Shown: piece after piece, positions 50,925 to 64,000 of the stretch
Layout: each line of letters begins with the position of its first letter
Position numbering within the stretch: the stretch's first letter is position 1
Source of the DNA: Echinococcus granulosus
Taxonomy: Eukaryota; Platyhelminthes; Cestoda; Cyclophyllidea; Taeniidae
NCBI RefSeq assembly: GCF_000524195.1
Contig: NW_020170381.1
Coordinates: forward strand, 2,073,055-2,137,054
DNA length: 64,000 nt
Reading direction: 5' to 3'
Position numbers and translations under genes: made by a program
The notes under the pieces: generated by a model
What the model was told of the DNA's origin: nothing
Seen by the model: only the letters and a program-made list of their open reading frames with translations
The model's database searches: none

Positions 50925-51675
50925 CTGAAAGCAAACACCTGCATTCCATTAAGCAGCATAATTAACTCCCAACTAGTTGATATCAGCCCTTAAAATTTTT
51001 GGGGGTAGTTTGAAAACAAGGCACTTTTCAGGATGTTTAATTTTTATTTCACTGTTTGCCGCGGCACATGGCGTGAGAGGCGGCCTATGCAGTGGCACAT
51101 TTTGAGCTTGATTTGGAGCCTCGCTTCGCGCTCCAAAGCGGACAAGTGGGCAATATATCTGCGCATCCATCGCACAGAATTTGATGCTCTGACAATGGTG
51201 CAAGTGGAAGGTGAAATTACACAGCACCCTCACATTCTTGTAAATCTAAGCCTTGATGTGGCCAGATTTATTTCACTTCTAAATGGCTCACATTGTACAG
51301 GATGTCACTCGACAGTAAATGGGAAGTAGAACATCATTACAGTGAAAATTTAAAAAAATCTTGGACATTACATTAACACTTTCAAAGGATTAGCAAGTAA
51401 TTTAGAAGGATAGTTTTATTATTTATCAAACCACTTGAATCCTAGCTTCTTCAGAATTTCAGATGAAACACTAAAGACTTCTGTTACAATTTACCCCCAA
51501 GCTATCAATCGATCTTGCAAAGCACAAGATAGGTAAAACATTATCGGAGGAATACAATAATCCGACTTGACTAGGCTTTTTTGGAAACTGTCTAAATATA
51601 CTAGACATTTCATTTAATCTGCGCATGACCAAAAGGATAGATATACAAACCGAAGTAAAGTAACGTGAAGATGAT

Positions 51676-51855
51676 GTACCAACTCTGCAGATTCGCCTCA
51701 CCTCCTTAAGCACTTCGATGCCCTGGGCGTCGTGATTGGACACAAGTTACAATTTGAATGGGAGATCGGTTAATTGTGGACAGCCATCTTTGTCCAGAGA
51801 GCCATCGGGCACTGATATTAGCTAGGCTGGCACATTCTTACAGTTGCTTTAGTGG
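51676..51855. repeat. direct repeat pair, copy A
   Basis: About 180 bp, including gggagatcggttaattgtgg and gccatcgggcactgatatta, recur about 500 bp downstream in the same orientation at roughly 75-80% identity by eye. Minus-strand frames (HDAQGIEVLKE) are shared between copies, but a stop (copy A) and a frameshift (copy B) break them. Confidence 0.7.
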
Positions 51856-52175
51856 AAAAGGGAGGGAATAAAAGCTCGTTGCAGGAAGCATAGGAAATGT
51901 TCCTTGGATATGAGTGTTGTATGAAGATAAAGCGATGACTTAAATGACTTTCGGAAACAAGCACAAAATATCTACCAGATCACAGAAGCATTTATCACAA
52001 TGTGAAAATGGAAAAAAACACTAGGAGTCCTAACAACTGTTGGTGAAATCCTTGTGTACGCCAAATTAAAAAACTTTTGCAGGCGGTGCAAAAATAACTG
52101 TGCACAATACGCTTCTGGACCAGGTGGGACCTGTCGCTCTCATTACGGAGAATGAGCGATTTGTATACCCGTACT

Positions 52176-52352
52176 TGTGAGCTCTGCAGATTTGTCGCAT
52201 CTTCTTAGGCGTTTCGATGCCTTTGGCGTCGTGGTTGAACACAAGTAACAATCTGAATGGAAGATCGGTTAGTTGTGGACACCACCTTTATCCATGGGGC
52301 CATCGGGCGCTGACATTAGCCAGGCTGGCGCATTCTTAAATTTGCGATAGTT
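52176..52352. repeat. direct repeat pair, copy B
   Basis: Partner of the copy at 51676-51855; it contains ggaagatcggttagttgtgg and gccatcgggcgctgacatta. The minus-strand frame here reads LTDLPFRLLLVFNHDAKGIE before the shift. The origin could be a duplicated exon or a mobile element; I do not recognise it. Confidence 0.7.
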
Positions 52353-52941
52353 GAAAGTGAACCACTTTGTATTCTTGTCAAAATATTTTCACTACACATT
52401 ATCCTTCCCAGTTAGCAGTTGGATTATCTAAAAGAATAGAGAAAATAATTTGAGATATGTGTTCTTCTGAAATATGTTCGTCGCGAAGGCAATGATATTA
52501 TCTTCGTATATTCTGGCTGTTTATGGGGCGTTTATTTATCGGAAGTGGACACCACATTCCAACGGATTAGCTGACGAGGAGAAAGTGGAAATGTCTACCT
52601 TGTGCTCTCAGAAGGGACTGTTTGACGTACTGCCTCTGTAATGAATAAAATTGAAGCTGATAACCTTAATGCACCATTGGTCATATCACAGAGTCTACCG
52701 CAGTTTGTTGTATGACAGTCATCTTCATCCTACTAAAATAAGTAGCCAAAGAAAAAACGTGTAATTATTTATTTTAATTTCTGCGCTTTCCTAAAGCTGG
52801 TTAAAACAAAGTTTTGAAAAAATGTTGTATGTCAGTGGAGGCTGTGCTATGGAAACATTTTGACAGATTCAAACCTTCTGACGTGGTTTTGGGTTATTAC
52901 GCACTCAGACAGATATCGTTTTTCCCTAAAATAAAACGAGC

Positions 52942-53136
52942 ATGTTTCTTTCCTTTACGTTTCCAACGTTTTTAATATACTTTGTTTTACCTCTCGGCTA
53001 CTCTCAGTCACACGTTAACGACATGTCAATGGCTGCTGCCATACTTTATCCCAATGAAAAAAATAAATTATGCCTTCAAAACTGGTTGAAAGAAGTTGTA
53101 AACAAATCCACAAGGTTGCTGCAACCATGCGCGTAA
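52942..53136 (+). CDS. candidate signal-peptide exon upstream of the L1CAM-like gene
   Basis: An ATG frame of 64 codons starts MFLSFTFPTFLIYFVLPLGY followed by SQSHVND, which looks like a secretion signal with cleavage after GYS. It precedes the first recognised Ig exon by 0.6 kb on the same strand, where a signal exon is needed. Possible donors inside the frame do not clearly connect in phase to 53540, and the Cys strand of Ig domain 1 has not been found. This is therefore only a positional candidate. Confidence 0.3.
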   Translation: MFLSFTFPTFLIYFVLPLGYSQSHVNDMSMAAAILYPNEKNKLCLQNWLKEVVNKSTRLLQPCA

Positions 53137-53539
53137 ATAAAGTCCGGCATGTATCAAATGTTTTAATCAGAATCTTCAGATTTTTTCCACATTTTTAGTA
53201 GCAGATGAAAATGAAACTATTAAACCACCTTGTAAGCGTCAAATATGAGGAAGAAGAACTTCCTGGAGAAAACGAATCTCAGTGGATATCGAGAATGTAG
53301 GATTTGGAAGTATTCAAACAATGGCGGCCCACTAACGACAAAATCATACAAAGGAGTATTGAGATTGATGTTTCCAAAGATTTCCAACGATGAGCACAAT
53401 TTTGTAGACCTAAACATGTATGTTAATGTTTACCACTAAAACGGGGTCAATAAATTCTACAGAAAAAAGAAAATGTTGTCCACATATCTTGAATAGTTAG
53501 GGTAATAAAGGCTAACTACCTTGCCTGTTATCAAATCAG

Positions 53540-56500
53540 ATTGGAATGGTACCTGAATGGTGAGCGTCTGATCGTGAGCCTTTCCAGTATGCCGGAGACC
53601 TCGAGATGGGGGTCAAAGGGGGAGCCGAGATCACCCGAGAGTAAACAGTCCGCTTTGTGGGACTTGACAGAGCTCTTCTCCTCCGGACGACTGCGGTCTG
53701 GTTGGCTCTACTGTGTGGCCGTCAACACTGTCGGTCGGGCCATCTCCCCGCCCGTCTGGATCAGATTCGCAAGTAAGGCAAAGCAACCTCTAACTTACTT
53801 TGATACTAACAACAGTTAAATAGGCTTAGAAACGAACAACGGGCTAAGAAAATATTTTTAAGGTGGTGCAAACTGCTTAAAACGGTGGATCAACATAAGA
53901 CTTGCTTTATGCGCCTTGGTTACTTTTCACATTCCTCCTGGGTAAATAGTCATTTAGTGCAGATTGTGAACAACGCCTCTGGAATGTGTAACACGTTTAA
54001 AAAGAAAGCAAATGATTTATCCGTGGAACAGACGTAACTTGTTTATGCTTTGATCTCCATAACACCTGCTTGACAGGTTTTCTAACGGATTGAATTATTG
54101 CCTTGATAGCCTTCCCCTTTATGCTTGAGCGATTTGGAGCCAGGTCGGAAAAGTATGCTAGGTGATGAAGTAAATTGTAAACAACAGAAAGTAAAGGTTC
54201 ACAAATGACTTAGGTAAATTTCACTCATTCCTCCCATTCAGTTTACACTCGAGGTTAAATAAGCAAGTAAGAAATAGTAGTTTCATTTTATGTCTAGGTG
54301 AAGGATAATTTGCCTTTCATTCTAGAAATTGATGAATCGAAGCTGTGTGAGACCCGAACTTTGACAGTAAAGGATCAGACCTACCTGCGCCTCAATTGCA
54401 CGGTTCCAGAGAGCACACCGCCGGCCACCGTTCGGTGGATGTATCGCCAACCCAGCGGATTCATGGGCTTCATTCACGAAAATCGCACGTTCGCTATGGA
54501 TGATGACGGTAGGGATGCTTAAGTGCTGCGCGCTGTTGTACTAGCGCCTGACAGACAAAATTTGAGCTTCTTGGCATTGTCGGAAATCTGGCGTCATTAA
54601 TATGCCCGCAAATATACTTATATGGCATATCCACTCACGTGCATCTATGAGAGTTAAATGCTCCCCTACATTGATTTCGCAGGAAATATGCTTGAGTGGC
54701 TTCGGAGGCGATAGATTCACAACACGGTGCCAAACAAAACTGTCACTTTTGTTGGCAGTTTTGTGTTGTAGATCTAGAATTTGTCCGAATTTGTCCAAAG
54801 CAGTGTAATAATGAAGGATCTTACAAATTTTAACTTGGTATAAGTAGAGCAAAACTGTTGCAATTCAAGCACCACTAGCGAACCATGGCACCTAGACAAT
54901 TCGTTTAGCATCCTTAAGGCATTATAATTGCTTAGGTCTGTAATAGAATACAACTTACAGATACTCCAAAACTCCTATGACCGGCTACGATTGTTCATCT
55001 TCCTGTGAGGTAATTTAGCTGCTTTAGAGAGCTGAGAATTTACACGAGTAGGTTTGTGCGTTTAAGTGGAAAAGTGGAGTGAGGGTCTGCTATCGACTGT
55101 GAAAAGATGCATTACTGATTATGGAAAGTGTGCATAATCCTACACTCCACCACAGCATCACAATGACAAACCTGGCGCACTGGCATGTAAATCGGATAAA
55201 TTACTTCTACTCACGTCCATGTGAGAGCAGTGTGGACGAAGCCCTAAAAGTGTGAAACGTTCGCAACAGAAGTGAGAAATCGCGTCTGGCTTTGACTGAT
55301 GCTACTTATTACGTGTTATGTTAGGTTAAATGCGCCATATGCTAAGGCATCACCTCATTCCAAAGTGATTTCATTGTGTTTTATTAAGAGAGCAGTATGC
55401 CAATGCATAGCCTACCTCAGGTAAAAGATGTCGTAGCCACTTTGATGATTACTTACGTTGTGGATGTTTTAGTAGGACAAAAAATTTTTAATAACTCAAG
55501 ACTCCTTACGATTTCAGTATTAAGTGCTTTAAAAGTTACTCAAAGTAACGGTAGACTGACCGACGAAGGCGTTGAAGAATCGAGTGCGAAGAATTCATCT
55601 ACCGGCTTTGAGACGCGGGTGGGTTACCTAATTGAAGAGGATGGGTTAAAACTAATGGAACGTTTAGAGTTGCACTTGCTACCGATCCTCCCTCAGGCAC
55701 TTACAAGTCAACATTGTAGTAGGACACAATCTCGATAAAGAAGAAAAGTGAGTGGTCTTAGAGAAAGAACTGAGGTGCTAACATGAGTTTCCTCAAAGAG
55801 GAGTAACTATGGATGGAAGTTCTGTTTTCTGAATTATGGCATAAATTCAGTCTGCATATACAGAACATCTGCATAAGGTCTACATTTTGAAAATCTTTAG
55901 ACAAATCGGAAGTGACAGTAGTGACTTGCCGAAAGGTTTTCCTTCGGAAGTAGATCAACTACTTTTGCTTCATTCTGCGTAAGGTCATAACGGAGTCAGG
56001 TTGAGGAGGAAAGGTAAATTCACACAAACAACCTGCTTATTTTATTAAATGACTAATTTAAAACATTAAATTTATATAGGTAATCTACTAATTGCTACTG
56101 TTGGACTCCCTCCATCGGCAACTCTGTATCTGTTCTGCTCAGCAAGTAACTCAATTCTTCGCACAATGAGGACAGACTGCGACAACTTGCTCCAGATCAA
56201 ACGAAGCCTATCACAGAGTTACCATTCCCCCGCCGGACCCTTCCTCATGGCACGGTCACCAAGATCGCAGACGCGACTACTGAACGAGACGGTGGAACTG
56301 AGATGCCTCATCTCCCCCTTCCCTGGAACAAGGATCCAGTGGCTCTGGAAATCCACCAAATTCGACTCAACCTTGGAATGGAAAAGCGGGCGTTGGAGTA
56401 CAAAGTACAATGAAGTTGTAAGGGGACAATTTGAATGTAATGACCCTCTGGAATGTCGGATTTTTTTCGCTCTATCACTAGATTAGCGATAAACTGGTCT

Positions 56501-59500
56501 ATTAGCATCTCACAAAAATACTTAAAGTTCTACCAACAAATGAGAACCATCACATAGAAAGTGGGGACGACTCAAACTCGCATACGCACCACTATGGAGG
56601 AATGATCCATTTCTAAGCTTTGCAAGTTGCACTAACATTACAGCAATTTTATGTTATGCAAGAGAGAAAACGCTAGCCGCCATAAGCAAAAGTAACGCTA
56701 TTATAAGGTTTGGTATAAGATATCAATTTTGGGGAAAATGAAATCAAAATGTGCAAAATGAAGTGGCTTATAATAGGTAACACTGAGCAGTGAAGTTTGA
56801 GAGACTCAACATTTTCAAAGCATACCTTTCTATCTAATGCAATGTTGGTGGCACATTTCCTCAGTCATTGTTTTTATGCAAATGCATAGCTATTATGCCT
56901 GTCATCAAATCGTCGTAACACGTAAATTGCTAAAACGGACAAAATATTGAGGTCTGATGGTTGTAAGCACGCTGAAGAAGGAACGACTAAACAGTGCTAA
57001 AAGCTACAAAGGGGAAAGACTGTACCACATTTTTGTCCAAAATACAAAACATGATCCCAAGTGTTTAAGTGCCTTTCTCTCTAAGGAATTACTCGACTTT
57101 GAAGACGTACTTGGAAAGATGTTTCCTAACTTGGATCGCGTGGCCTGAATTTATTAAGTGATTTGAGAAATCTAGATGGTGGTAGACCCCTTCATCGGTG
57201 TATTCGTAACTTTTCGTATGCATAAGAATTATTCATTGTTTTTGGGTGCAAGCACCGATGATAAGGTGTCCAATCGAAGTGAACCATTTTCACCTCATCG
57301 CAGCCTTCCTTTGGTTAGCCTTAGTTAATCATCGAAGCCCACCTATGTGCATATGAAATAGCTGACTGCAACACATGATAAATGCTGGATACCATGCATG
57401 ACTATGTTAATAGTGCTAATAGCTTTCCTGTCATAAGAAGCTTTTTCGTGCATTTTTGCCCTTCAAATAAAGCTTATTCAGGACTCAACTTGAATGTATG
57501 AGATTTGCGGTCAAATTTTCGCCCTACGCCCTACACCTTCATATCTCGCTACACCTCGTCTCAAAGTTTGGGCAACTTAAACTGGATGGATTTCATTGTT
57601 CTGAAATCCCTTTTCGTGCCACTTAAAACAGCATATTCTTAGGCCCGGAGTTATTCCCACTGAAGAGTGCTAGATTGTGCTTTGCACTGACAAATGTTCA
57701 AATTTTTTCCAGAGTAGGAAATATCTCATTTCATTTTGTAGAGAATTTTTTCTCACTGACATTTAAGATTATACTGGAAGAAAATTAATCGTCTGAAATA
57801 GCTGGCAGCTGAATAACTTATTTTTGTTTAGTTCCCACACGCGCCACGAGTTGAAGTGAGGAATGAGGGAATTCTTCTGAGCATAGAGAGGCTGAGATTT
57901 GAACATGCCGGTGTCTACACATGCCAAACTGTGAACAAAGTAGGATATACATCAAAAGCTGTTTTAGCCACATTCGAATTAGCTGTTGAATGTAAGTTTG
58001 TGTGATTTAATGCATGTGTATCCTGTTACTATAGGATTAAAAAATATTTGCTTATTTTTTATGTTTTATCAAATGGAGTAGTGCCGCAATACTATAGAAT
58101 CCTATCTACCATAGTTTTGCACCTTTAAGCCATTCCGCTCTTCGACGTAATGCCAGCGGACACAACAGTGCCGATCGGAGGCTCAACTGAGCTACGTTGC
58201 GAGCCTCATGACGAAGAGGGATCCAAAATAGAGGTCAAATGGCACATGAACGGTGAGCCTATCGAAAGACACCTGGATGGCGATAATAGGAGACTCGCTG
58301 GCAATGTAAGTCCTTCAATTCCACAGACCGAACTGTCATTGAAAGCCTCAATTCATAGAATGAATTTCAATAGTTAAAAATAGAGTATAATTTCGCAGTT
58401 TTATGCAACCTGATTCCAAATGTTTTACTAAAACAATCACATACCTGACCGTTCCAGTGTGAAGAATAAGGAAGGGACAGTTTTATTTACTAGATAATAT
58501 ATCTTATTGAGGTAACGCTGTACAAAATCACGCAAGTCAAATTCGACTGAAAGTGACAGATGTAACCAAGTGTCATGATAGTGTTGAAATTTGATTATTA
58601 CGATTTTACATCCGGGAGTCATCGTGTGTCCAGCTTACCTAACCATAAAATAGTTGTAAGAACATGAATTTGTGCCCTGTTTGGATCGCTCAATATTCAA
58701 GCCACCCCAAGTCATCGAGATCTGCTTTTCGCATGAGTGGAAATTTTCCTAAAATCGGTATTACACAAATAGCATGTTTACTATAGGAACTTTGAGGTAA
58801 CTCTAGTATTCTAGCCATCCACTCTCCCGTTTTTCTAATAGTAGTTCATTCTGACCCGTAGCATTGAAACTCTAAACAGTGAGGTGCAAACCCGGTCCTG
58901 TTTAAAAGCTCACTCTTTTAATAACGTATATCAGATGGCCTTAAACCATGAATTGATTATCTTTCCAGTGGTGTTTAAAGATGTACATCATTTGAGCCGC
59001 AAGAAACTATTTTGTGGGTCGTGCAAAAGTTTGGCTTCAGCAAATTGCATTGAAAAGGTAAAAGTCCCATCAACTACCAGAATTAAATAATGCATATGCA
59101 TAACACTTATACAGTTCTGCGATACGCCAGCTCTTACAATCTATTTTCACCTTTAAAACCTAAGAGCAGTCGGCAGTCATTAAAACGTTTCTCTTTCTAT
59201 TTCTAAGGTATACATTCTGCAGTATCAGCCAACAATGCATTCCTAAATGTCAATTTCACCGACCTACAGTGGCAGTGGCTTTACATGAAACTGTATCATA
59301 TAATTTATCAGTCACGCAAAAGATATATGGCAGCTTGTTTTGTCTCGATTATCTCAGTTGTGCCGATGACAGTTACATCAGCGAATTTTACGCCCATTTT
59401 TTTCTAGTGGATAGATTATGTCGCATTCATAGACATATAACTAAACTGGTGGTAAACCAAATGAAAAAAGTTCAAGTTGGCCTTTTTAGTGAATCATTTA

Positions 59501-62500
59501 ATAAGCCCGTAGTAGGTATTTGTGATGTACAAAACGTCATGAAAGCAAGGTGATGCACTTAGTGGGCCTCAAGCGGATTCTGGGTGTATGTTTTTCTCGA
59601 ATTTCGGCTATTAGCAATAAGCTCAGTCTATTAAATAGAGACAAAGCTAAAGTGTAGCATTTATTTAAATGGAACAGAATTTTCCAAACGAATGAGTCTA
59701 TGAACGAGAATTCTCCGTAGTGACTTAGGCATGCAACATCTCCGTTCACTTTGCCACTTCACTACATGGATTTTACTTTGAAGAAGAATTGCTAAGGGTA
59801 AGTGAAATGGATTGCCTTAAAAGCACAAAATGCGTAAAGTGTGGACAATTTAAGCAGCCGTACTCCATAATTCTGATTAAGTGTTCTTCTTTTGGGACTG
59901 AGAAGGAAGAAATAACGGTATTTATTAGCTGTTCACCACCGAGAGACATTAATCTTGAGCAGAATGGAGAAAGCTTTAAACCATTCCCCACCACTTTCAA
60001 AAGGAAGAACCCTGTTCACTGACAGCACTTTGTGCCTGCTCCTCTTACAGACGCCTCATTTTGAGTAATCTGGGAATGCACGACAGTGCAGTCTTCCAAT
60101 GCAACATAAGCAACCAACATGGATTCCAGTTTGTCAACGCCTACGTCAATGTCTGGAATTCACCTCCCGCCATAATTCACGGCCCACCGGAAGAAACTAT
60201 TATTGCCGAGGGCCAAAAAGCCATCATTCCCTGCAAGACGGTGGGAGCTCCGACCCCCCGGATTCACTGGACCCGCGATGGTTCTGTCACAACGTCAGAC
60301 GAAATCGGACGCGATCACAGAAAAATGGTCCTACTTCCTGATGGAAGTCTTGAAATCAAGGCAAGTCACTGCAACAATTAGTTCCATTTTCTCATTAAAA
60401 GCATTTTTTTCGTTGCACCTTACTAAGTTGCCTTCCAATAAAATATGGGTGTGATTATTATTAACAGAAAGGTCCACATAGCTCTGGAGTATACCCTGCT
60501 GATGCTGGCCAAGTTCCTGATACCCAAACTTGGCGTTTTCGCGTGCAGATAAATGATATTTCACATTCAGATAGTGTAAAATCCAGCATGAAAAAAAAGC
60601 GCTTGATAACGCAGTGTGTGCCAGATGGAGAAAAAAGGTTTATTTAGCCGTAAAAATAGCGTCGCAGTGATTGGAAATATTGCCAGGAGGTTGCAAAGTA
60701 TTCATTGATTGCACAGCATTGCTTCATTTCTGTTCCGACCTTCATTTGAGGGTGATTCCGCAAGCATTCGAAACTTTGTAACATTAAAAGCCATTATTCT
60801 ATAATTTGATGTACTTTGGGGTGTATAAATTTTAGCCCCGCTGACTTTCACATTGCATTGTTAAAATTTTAGTGTTAGCCTTTGGTGTCATCATTGTAAA
60901 AGCCTAGATGTTTCACAAAATGCGTTTGTGTGGATGAGTGATGAAGGAAGAATGTTTTTAACATCACTGAGTTAGCTTCTGTTGGCTTTGATTGTGTGAT
61001 CGAACAAACTTACCTTGCACCCTACCGCACTTTAAAAACGTAATTGTGAAACACTATTCATAGAAAAATACACAATAGCTGCATGGTTAGAATAACGCCT
61101 TAAAAAGAACATGGATATGAGCGCTTGAGGAAAACAATATTGACGTGATTTTGATGTCCCAGAGAGTTGATTCCTAATTGAGTAATTTTGGTGTGGCAAG
61201 GTATTAGTAATAGCAAAAACACCTCATTCGGTTAAATTCTGTAGATCAGATGGTTTTTGCTATCATTTTGTGAATTCTTTAACTCATTACTGCAAAATTT
61301 AGTGCAATTCTTTCCACTGATTGCGACACCTGATTGCAATTCGCTCGCAATTGCTACCCAAAAACGGTGATAACGGGAAATGAGTAGCAAAACATAGCAC
61401 CAGTTCTGCGGCACTTGCCATATTTATAGGCATCTCTTTGCCAGTATGGTTTAGGAGTAATCTTTCTGTAGGTTATTTATCTAACCCAGCCACTGGTTCA
61501 GCCATAAACCACTCTCAATGGAGTATAAGTTGCATTCTACCTATCATTTCGTAGGGATATATACATGGCCACATTTTAAAATTAGAACTGAAAGTATTGA
61601 ACTGAGCATTATTTTTACGAAGCAGGCTCCAACTGAAAGGAAGCTTGGCCAGAGCATTTGATGGTTTATGCAAGTGTGGCCTGCGGCACTATGACCAAGG
61701 CGTGCACACAACAATGCCCAAGTCAAGCCAACGACATGCCCCGCCTGTGCTAGGGCACGTTTGAAACTACAAAGGGAGGATAAACCACCACAATTTCCAA
61801 AAAATTTATGACAGCATTGTGGTCATTTACTACTTGATTAATCTTTAATCAGGTCGCACTATGACTGCTTACCATCGACCACAAGAAGTATCTTGTATTA
61901 GTATGCCAAAAAAGGCACTGAAACGATAAAATAAACACTAATTGACTGCATTTAACCTCATTCAGCTCTGCCGCAAAGTGCTGTAATATTTGAGTTACCG
62001 TGGAAGGTACTAGGAGGTAAAAAATTCTTTATTACAAGCATGACTGAATAGGGGGGGCAACTAATAGAAGTTTTTGCATGAGCAGAAGTGGAAAGGATTC
62101 GCTTAGTCAGGTGATTAGCCAAAAAAATATCCCTTCACCAGGCCAATGGCAGTAAATATTTACACTGTGTGCAGATTGTGCGAACCCCTAAAGGGAACTA
62201 TTTTATAGTTGCTTTATATTGGTTGCATCTTAGAAGACGTCTCTGGCTGACAGTGGAATGTACAAGTGTGTTGTTGGCAACCGTTTCGGTAGTTCTTCAG
62301 CGTCAGGACGTCTTGTGGTGAGACAGGCCACTCGAATCACCTCGGGTCCCCTAAGAGTGGGCAGCTACGCTCTTCAAAAGACCACAGAGAACGGCACTAT
62401 CATCACCAGCATAGGGACTGAGGTGTCACTCTTCTGCAGGGCCGAAACCGACGCCATGGAGGTCTCCAAATTGCTCGTTAAATGGCAGTGGTACGATTGC

Positions 62501-62999
62501 TCGATTTATCACGGTGATGTATTTTAACGTTTTGCAGCCATCAAAACTTGTCAAAAGTAATTAGTCAAATCATGAGAGATTCGAACTATTCACTGAAACA
62601 GTTGCACATGACTAAACATTGACAGTTTCTTTGCCGTCTTATGGCGAAATTTTAATTAACTGCTTGAAAAATTACCCACTGTGATCCCATTTGTATATTG
62701 AAGTGACTTTACTGAGCAGAATGCATGGTTCTGCAGAAACACTTAAAAGTAGTCGTGCTGTAGGTTACCCCTTTCAAAGTCGTCAGCCCTCCAACTGGAA
62801 GGTGAGACCGACACTTCGGGCGGTTACTCCGAACTTCCATCCGACAACATCCGCGAGACCCAGCGAAAGATTAGTCGGAACTCAGTTGAGTCTTCTCTAA
62901 TTCTACTGAAACCACAGTCGTCACATTCTGGAACTTACCGATGTCAAGCTTTCAATGGTCTTGATAACGACTCGCGAACCGTAGACGTCATTATCCAGG
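53540..62999 (+). CDS. L1CAM/neuroglian-type Ig-superfamily adhesion receptor, partial (Ig1-Ig6)
   Basis: Exons are 53540-53772, 54326-54508, 56080-56417, 57832-57991, 58130-58305, 60051-60360, 62234-62513 and 62787-62999. They encode the extracellular Ig part of a neural cell-adhesion molecule. Ig1 has WYLNGERL and GWLYCVAVNTVG. Ig2 has YLRLNCTVP and WMYRQ, then GNLLIATVGL, as in neuroglian and L1. Ig3 ends HAGVYTCQTVNKVGY. Ig4 has STELRCEP, KWHMNGEP and FQCNISNQHGFQFVNAYV. Ig5 has GQKAIIPCKTVGAPTPRIHW and GMYKCVVGNRFGSS. Ig6 starts ATRITSGP and ends SGTYRCQAFNG. The order and linkers follow neuroglian. Fibronectin repeats, membrane segment and ankyrin-binding tail must lie to the right. The exon at 60051 is out of phase with 58305, so one exon is missing. 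The intron after 60360 uses a GC donor. The 5' end is not resolved. Confidence 0.87.
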
Positions 63000-64000
63000 G
63001 TGAGTCACCATGAAAAAATCTTTCTGGCTCTGTCTAAAATCTGCTAGCGTCTGATACTTTTCTGCTGACAAAATCTACCGCAATTTTCCGACTGTTAGTG
63101 CAAATTTTGGGATTTGTTAGGCAAACTACTTCTCGGCAAGGCAATTCATTCTTACAATAGTGTGAACACAAGAAGTCTAATAATGGAATCAAGTTTTTCG
63201 ATAATTTCTGTAAATGTCCCGGGAAGTTAAAGAAAAACAATCACCTATAACTGTGACTCCACAGTTATGACAGTCTTTCGAAGCAAATTACGCACTCGAA
63301 GTAATTCTTATGTGACCAAGTCAATACATTGTTAAGCGACAAAATACTTGCTGGATGTCAAACATGTTCAGACTTGGCATCTGCGCACTTTAACGTGTAG
63401 GCAATTTTATTTAGAGAATAATAAACCCTGAAATGAGCAAAAAATTTTGTTTTTGAGGAGGCGTATTTCACAGTGGAGAACTAATTATTTGTGTGTATAC
63501 GGGAGCGCACTAATGACCAGTTAGCAAGGTGTTCCTGGCATGTATATTGCTCTAACAATCCTGGAGCTACTTGACTAGCTCGGTGCAATCCAGAAGCTAA
63601 TTAAAACGCTCACGCAACCATATCTCATGCGCTTCGTCGAGTTGAGTAAAGTTGGATCTGCCTGTAAATCTAGTTTGCCATCAAAGATATTTTCCACAAC
63701 AGCGCATAAAATACTTGGCAGAAGTGCTCTTTAGAGCAGAATTATTGCTTCCGAGAGTAGGTCAAGTTGAAGCCTAGCAGTTGCAATTAGCACAGTGAAT
63801 TTGTTCCATTAATATAGTGAAATCTCATATCGTGAAGTAATTTAGTTTTTATTTAAAAATCACCAAGGCGTTTCAAAATCAGGCATTCCGCCTGTCAACG
63901 TCGTTTAAAACGTCAATGCACAAAAAGACGCATTTAAGATCCTATTTACGACTTGTAAAGGAAGGCGGCTGAACTTAAGTGTCAAAATAATTATTAAATC
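63000..64000. other. intron of the L1CAM-like gene (right edge)
   Basis: It begins with a consensus donor (GTGAGT at 63000) after Ig6. No further exon, repeat or RNA gene was recognised before the window ends. Confidence 0.6.

Noticed and set aside
51033..51329. 99-codon plus-strand frame
   Set aside because: An equally open frame lies on the other strand, neither resembles a protein, and there is no support from splice sites.
1..64000. tRNA, rRNA, CRISPR array, prokaryotic operon or viral genome
   Set aside because: None was seen. The intron-rich genes are metazoan, and no regularly spaced repeats or RNA gene cores were recognised by eye; a tRNAscan or Infernal run would settle small RNAs.

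Overview
The window is eukaryotic nuclear DNA of about 40% G+C. All recognisable genes are split into many exons, and introns range from 31-60 nt to several kilobases. That intron pattern, together with divergent copies of standard metazoan genes, suggests a parasitic flatworm, most likely a tapeworm. The phylum call is an inference; no species is claimed. Nothing prokaryotic was seen.

Layout on the + strand numbering: (1) 176-8768 (+), the 3' half of the TOR kinase gene, from the FAT domain through FRB, kinase and FATC to the stop, in 17 exons. (2) 9097-15137 (-), a complete seven-exon aldo-keto reductase that lacks the catalytic Tyr and His. Its 3.5 kb fourth intron holds a decayed Gypsy-type integrase. 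(3) 15881-20880 (+), a shortened tropomyosin-family gene whose exon lengths still match vertebrate TPM exons. (4) About 20.9-34.3 kb, mostly AT-rich with no identified gene. (5) 34313-35069 (-), a three-exon CDCA3/Tome-1-like gene with a 31-nt intron. (6) 36813-40994 (+), a GRIP-domain golgin of the GCC1/GCC88 type. (7) About 41.2-50.9 kb (-), a gene of many short exons that best fits the proteasome assembly chaperone PSMD5/S5b. (8) 53540-62999 (+), six Ig domains of an L1CAM/neuroglian-type adhesion receptor. Its first exons were not found and the fibronectin repeats lie beyond the window.

The genes form no pathway; they are independent neighbours. TOR/AKR and GCC1/PSMD5 are convergent pairs with 3' ends 200-330 bp apart, while AKR/tropomyosin are divergent across 743 bp.

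The most interesting points are: the compact tropomyosin with its preserved exon-size fingerprint; the AKR with two of four catalytic residues replaced; a 30-nt in-frame cassette-like exon in TOR behind a GC splice donor; FRB and FATC substitutions expected to affect rapamycin binding and the FATC disulfide; and a frame discontinuity in the L1-like gene that predicts a missed exon. All exon boundaries were derived by eye from splice motifs, reading frame and remembered family sequences, with no alignment software.
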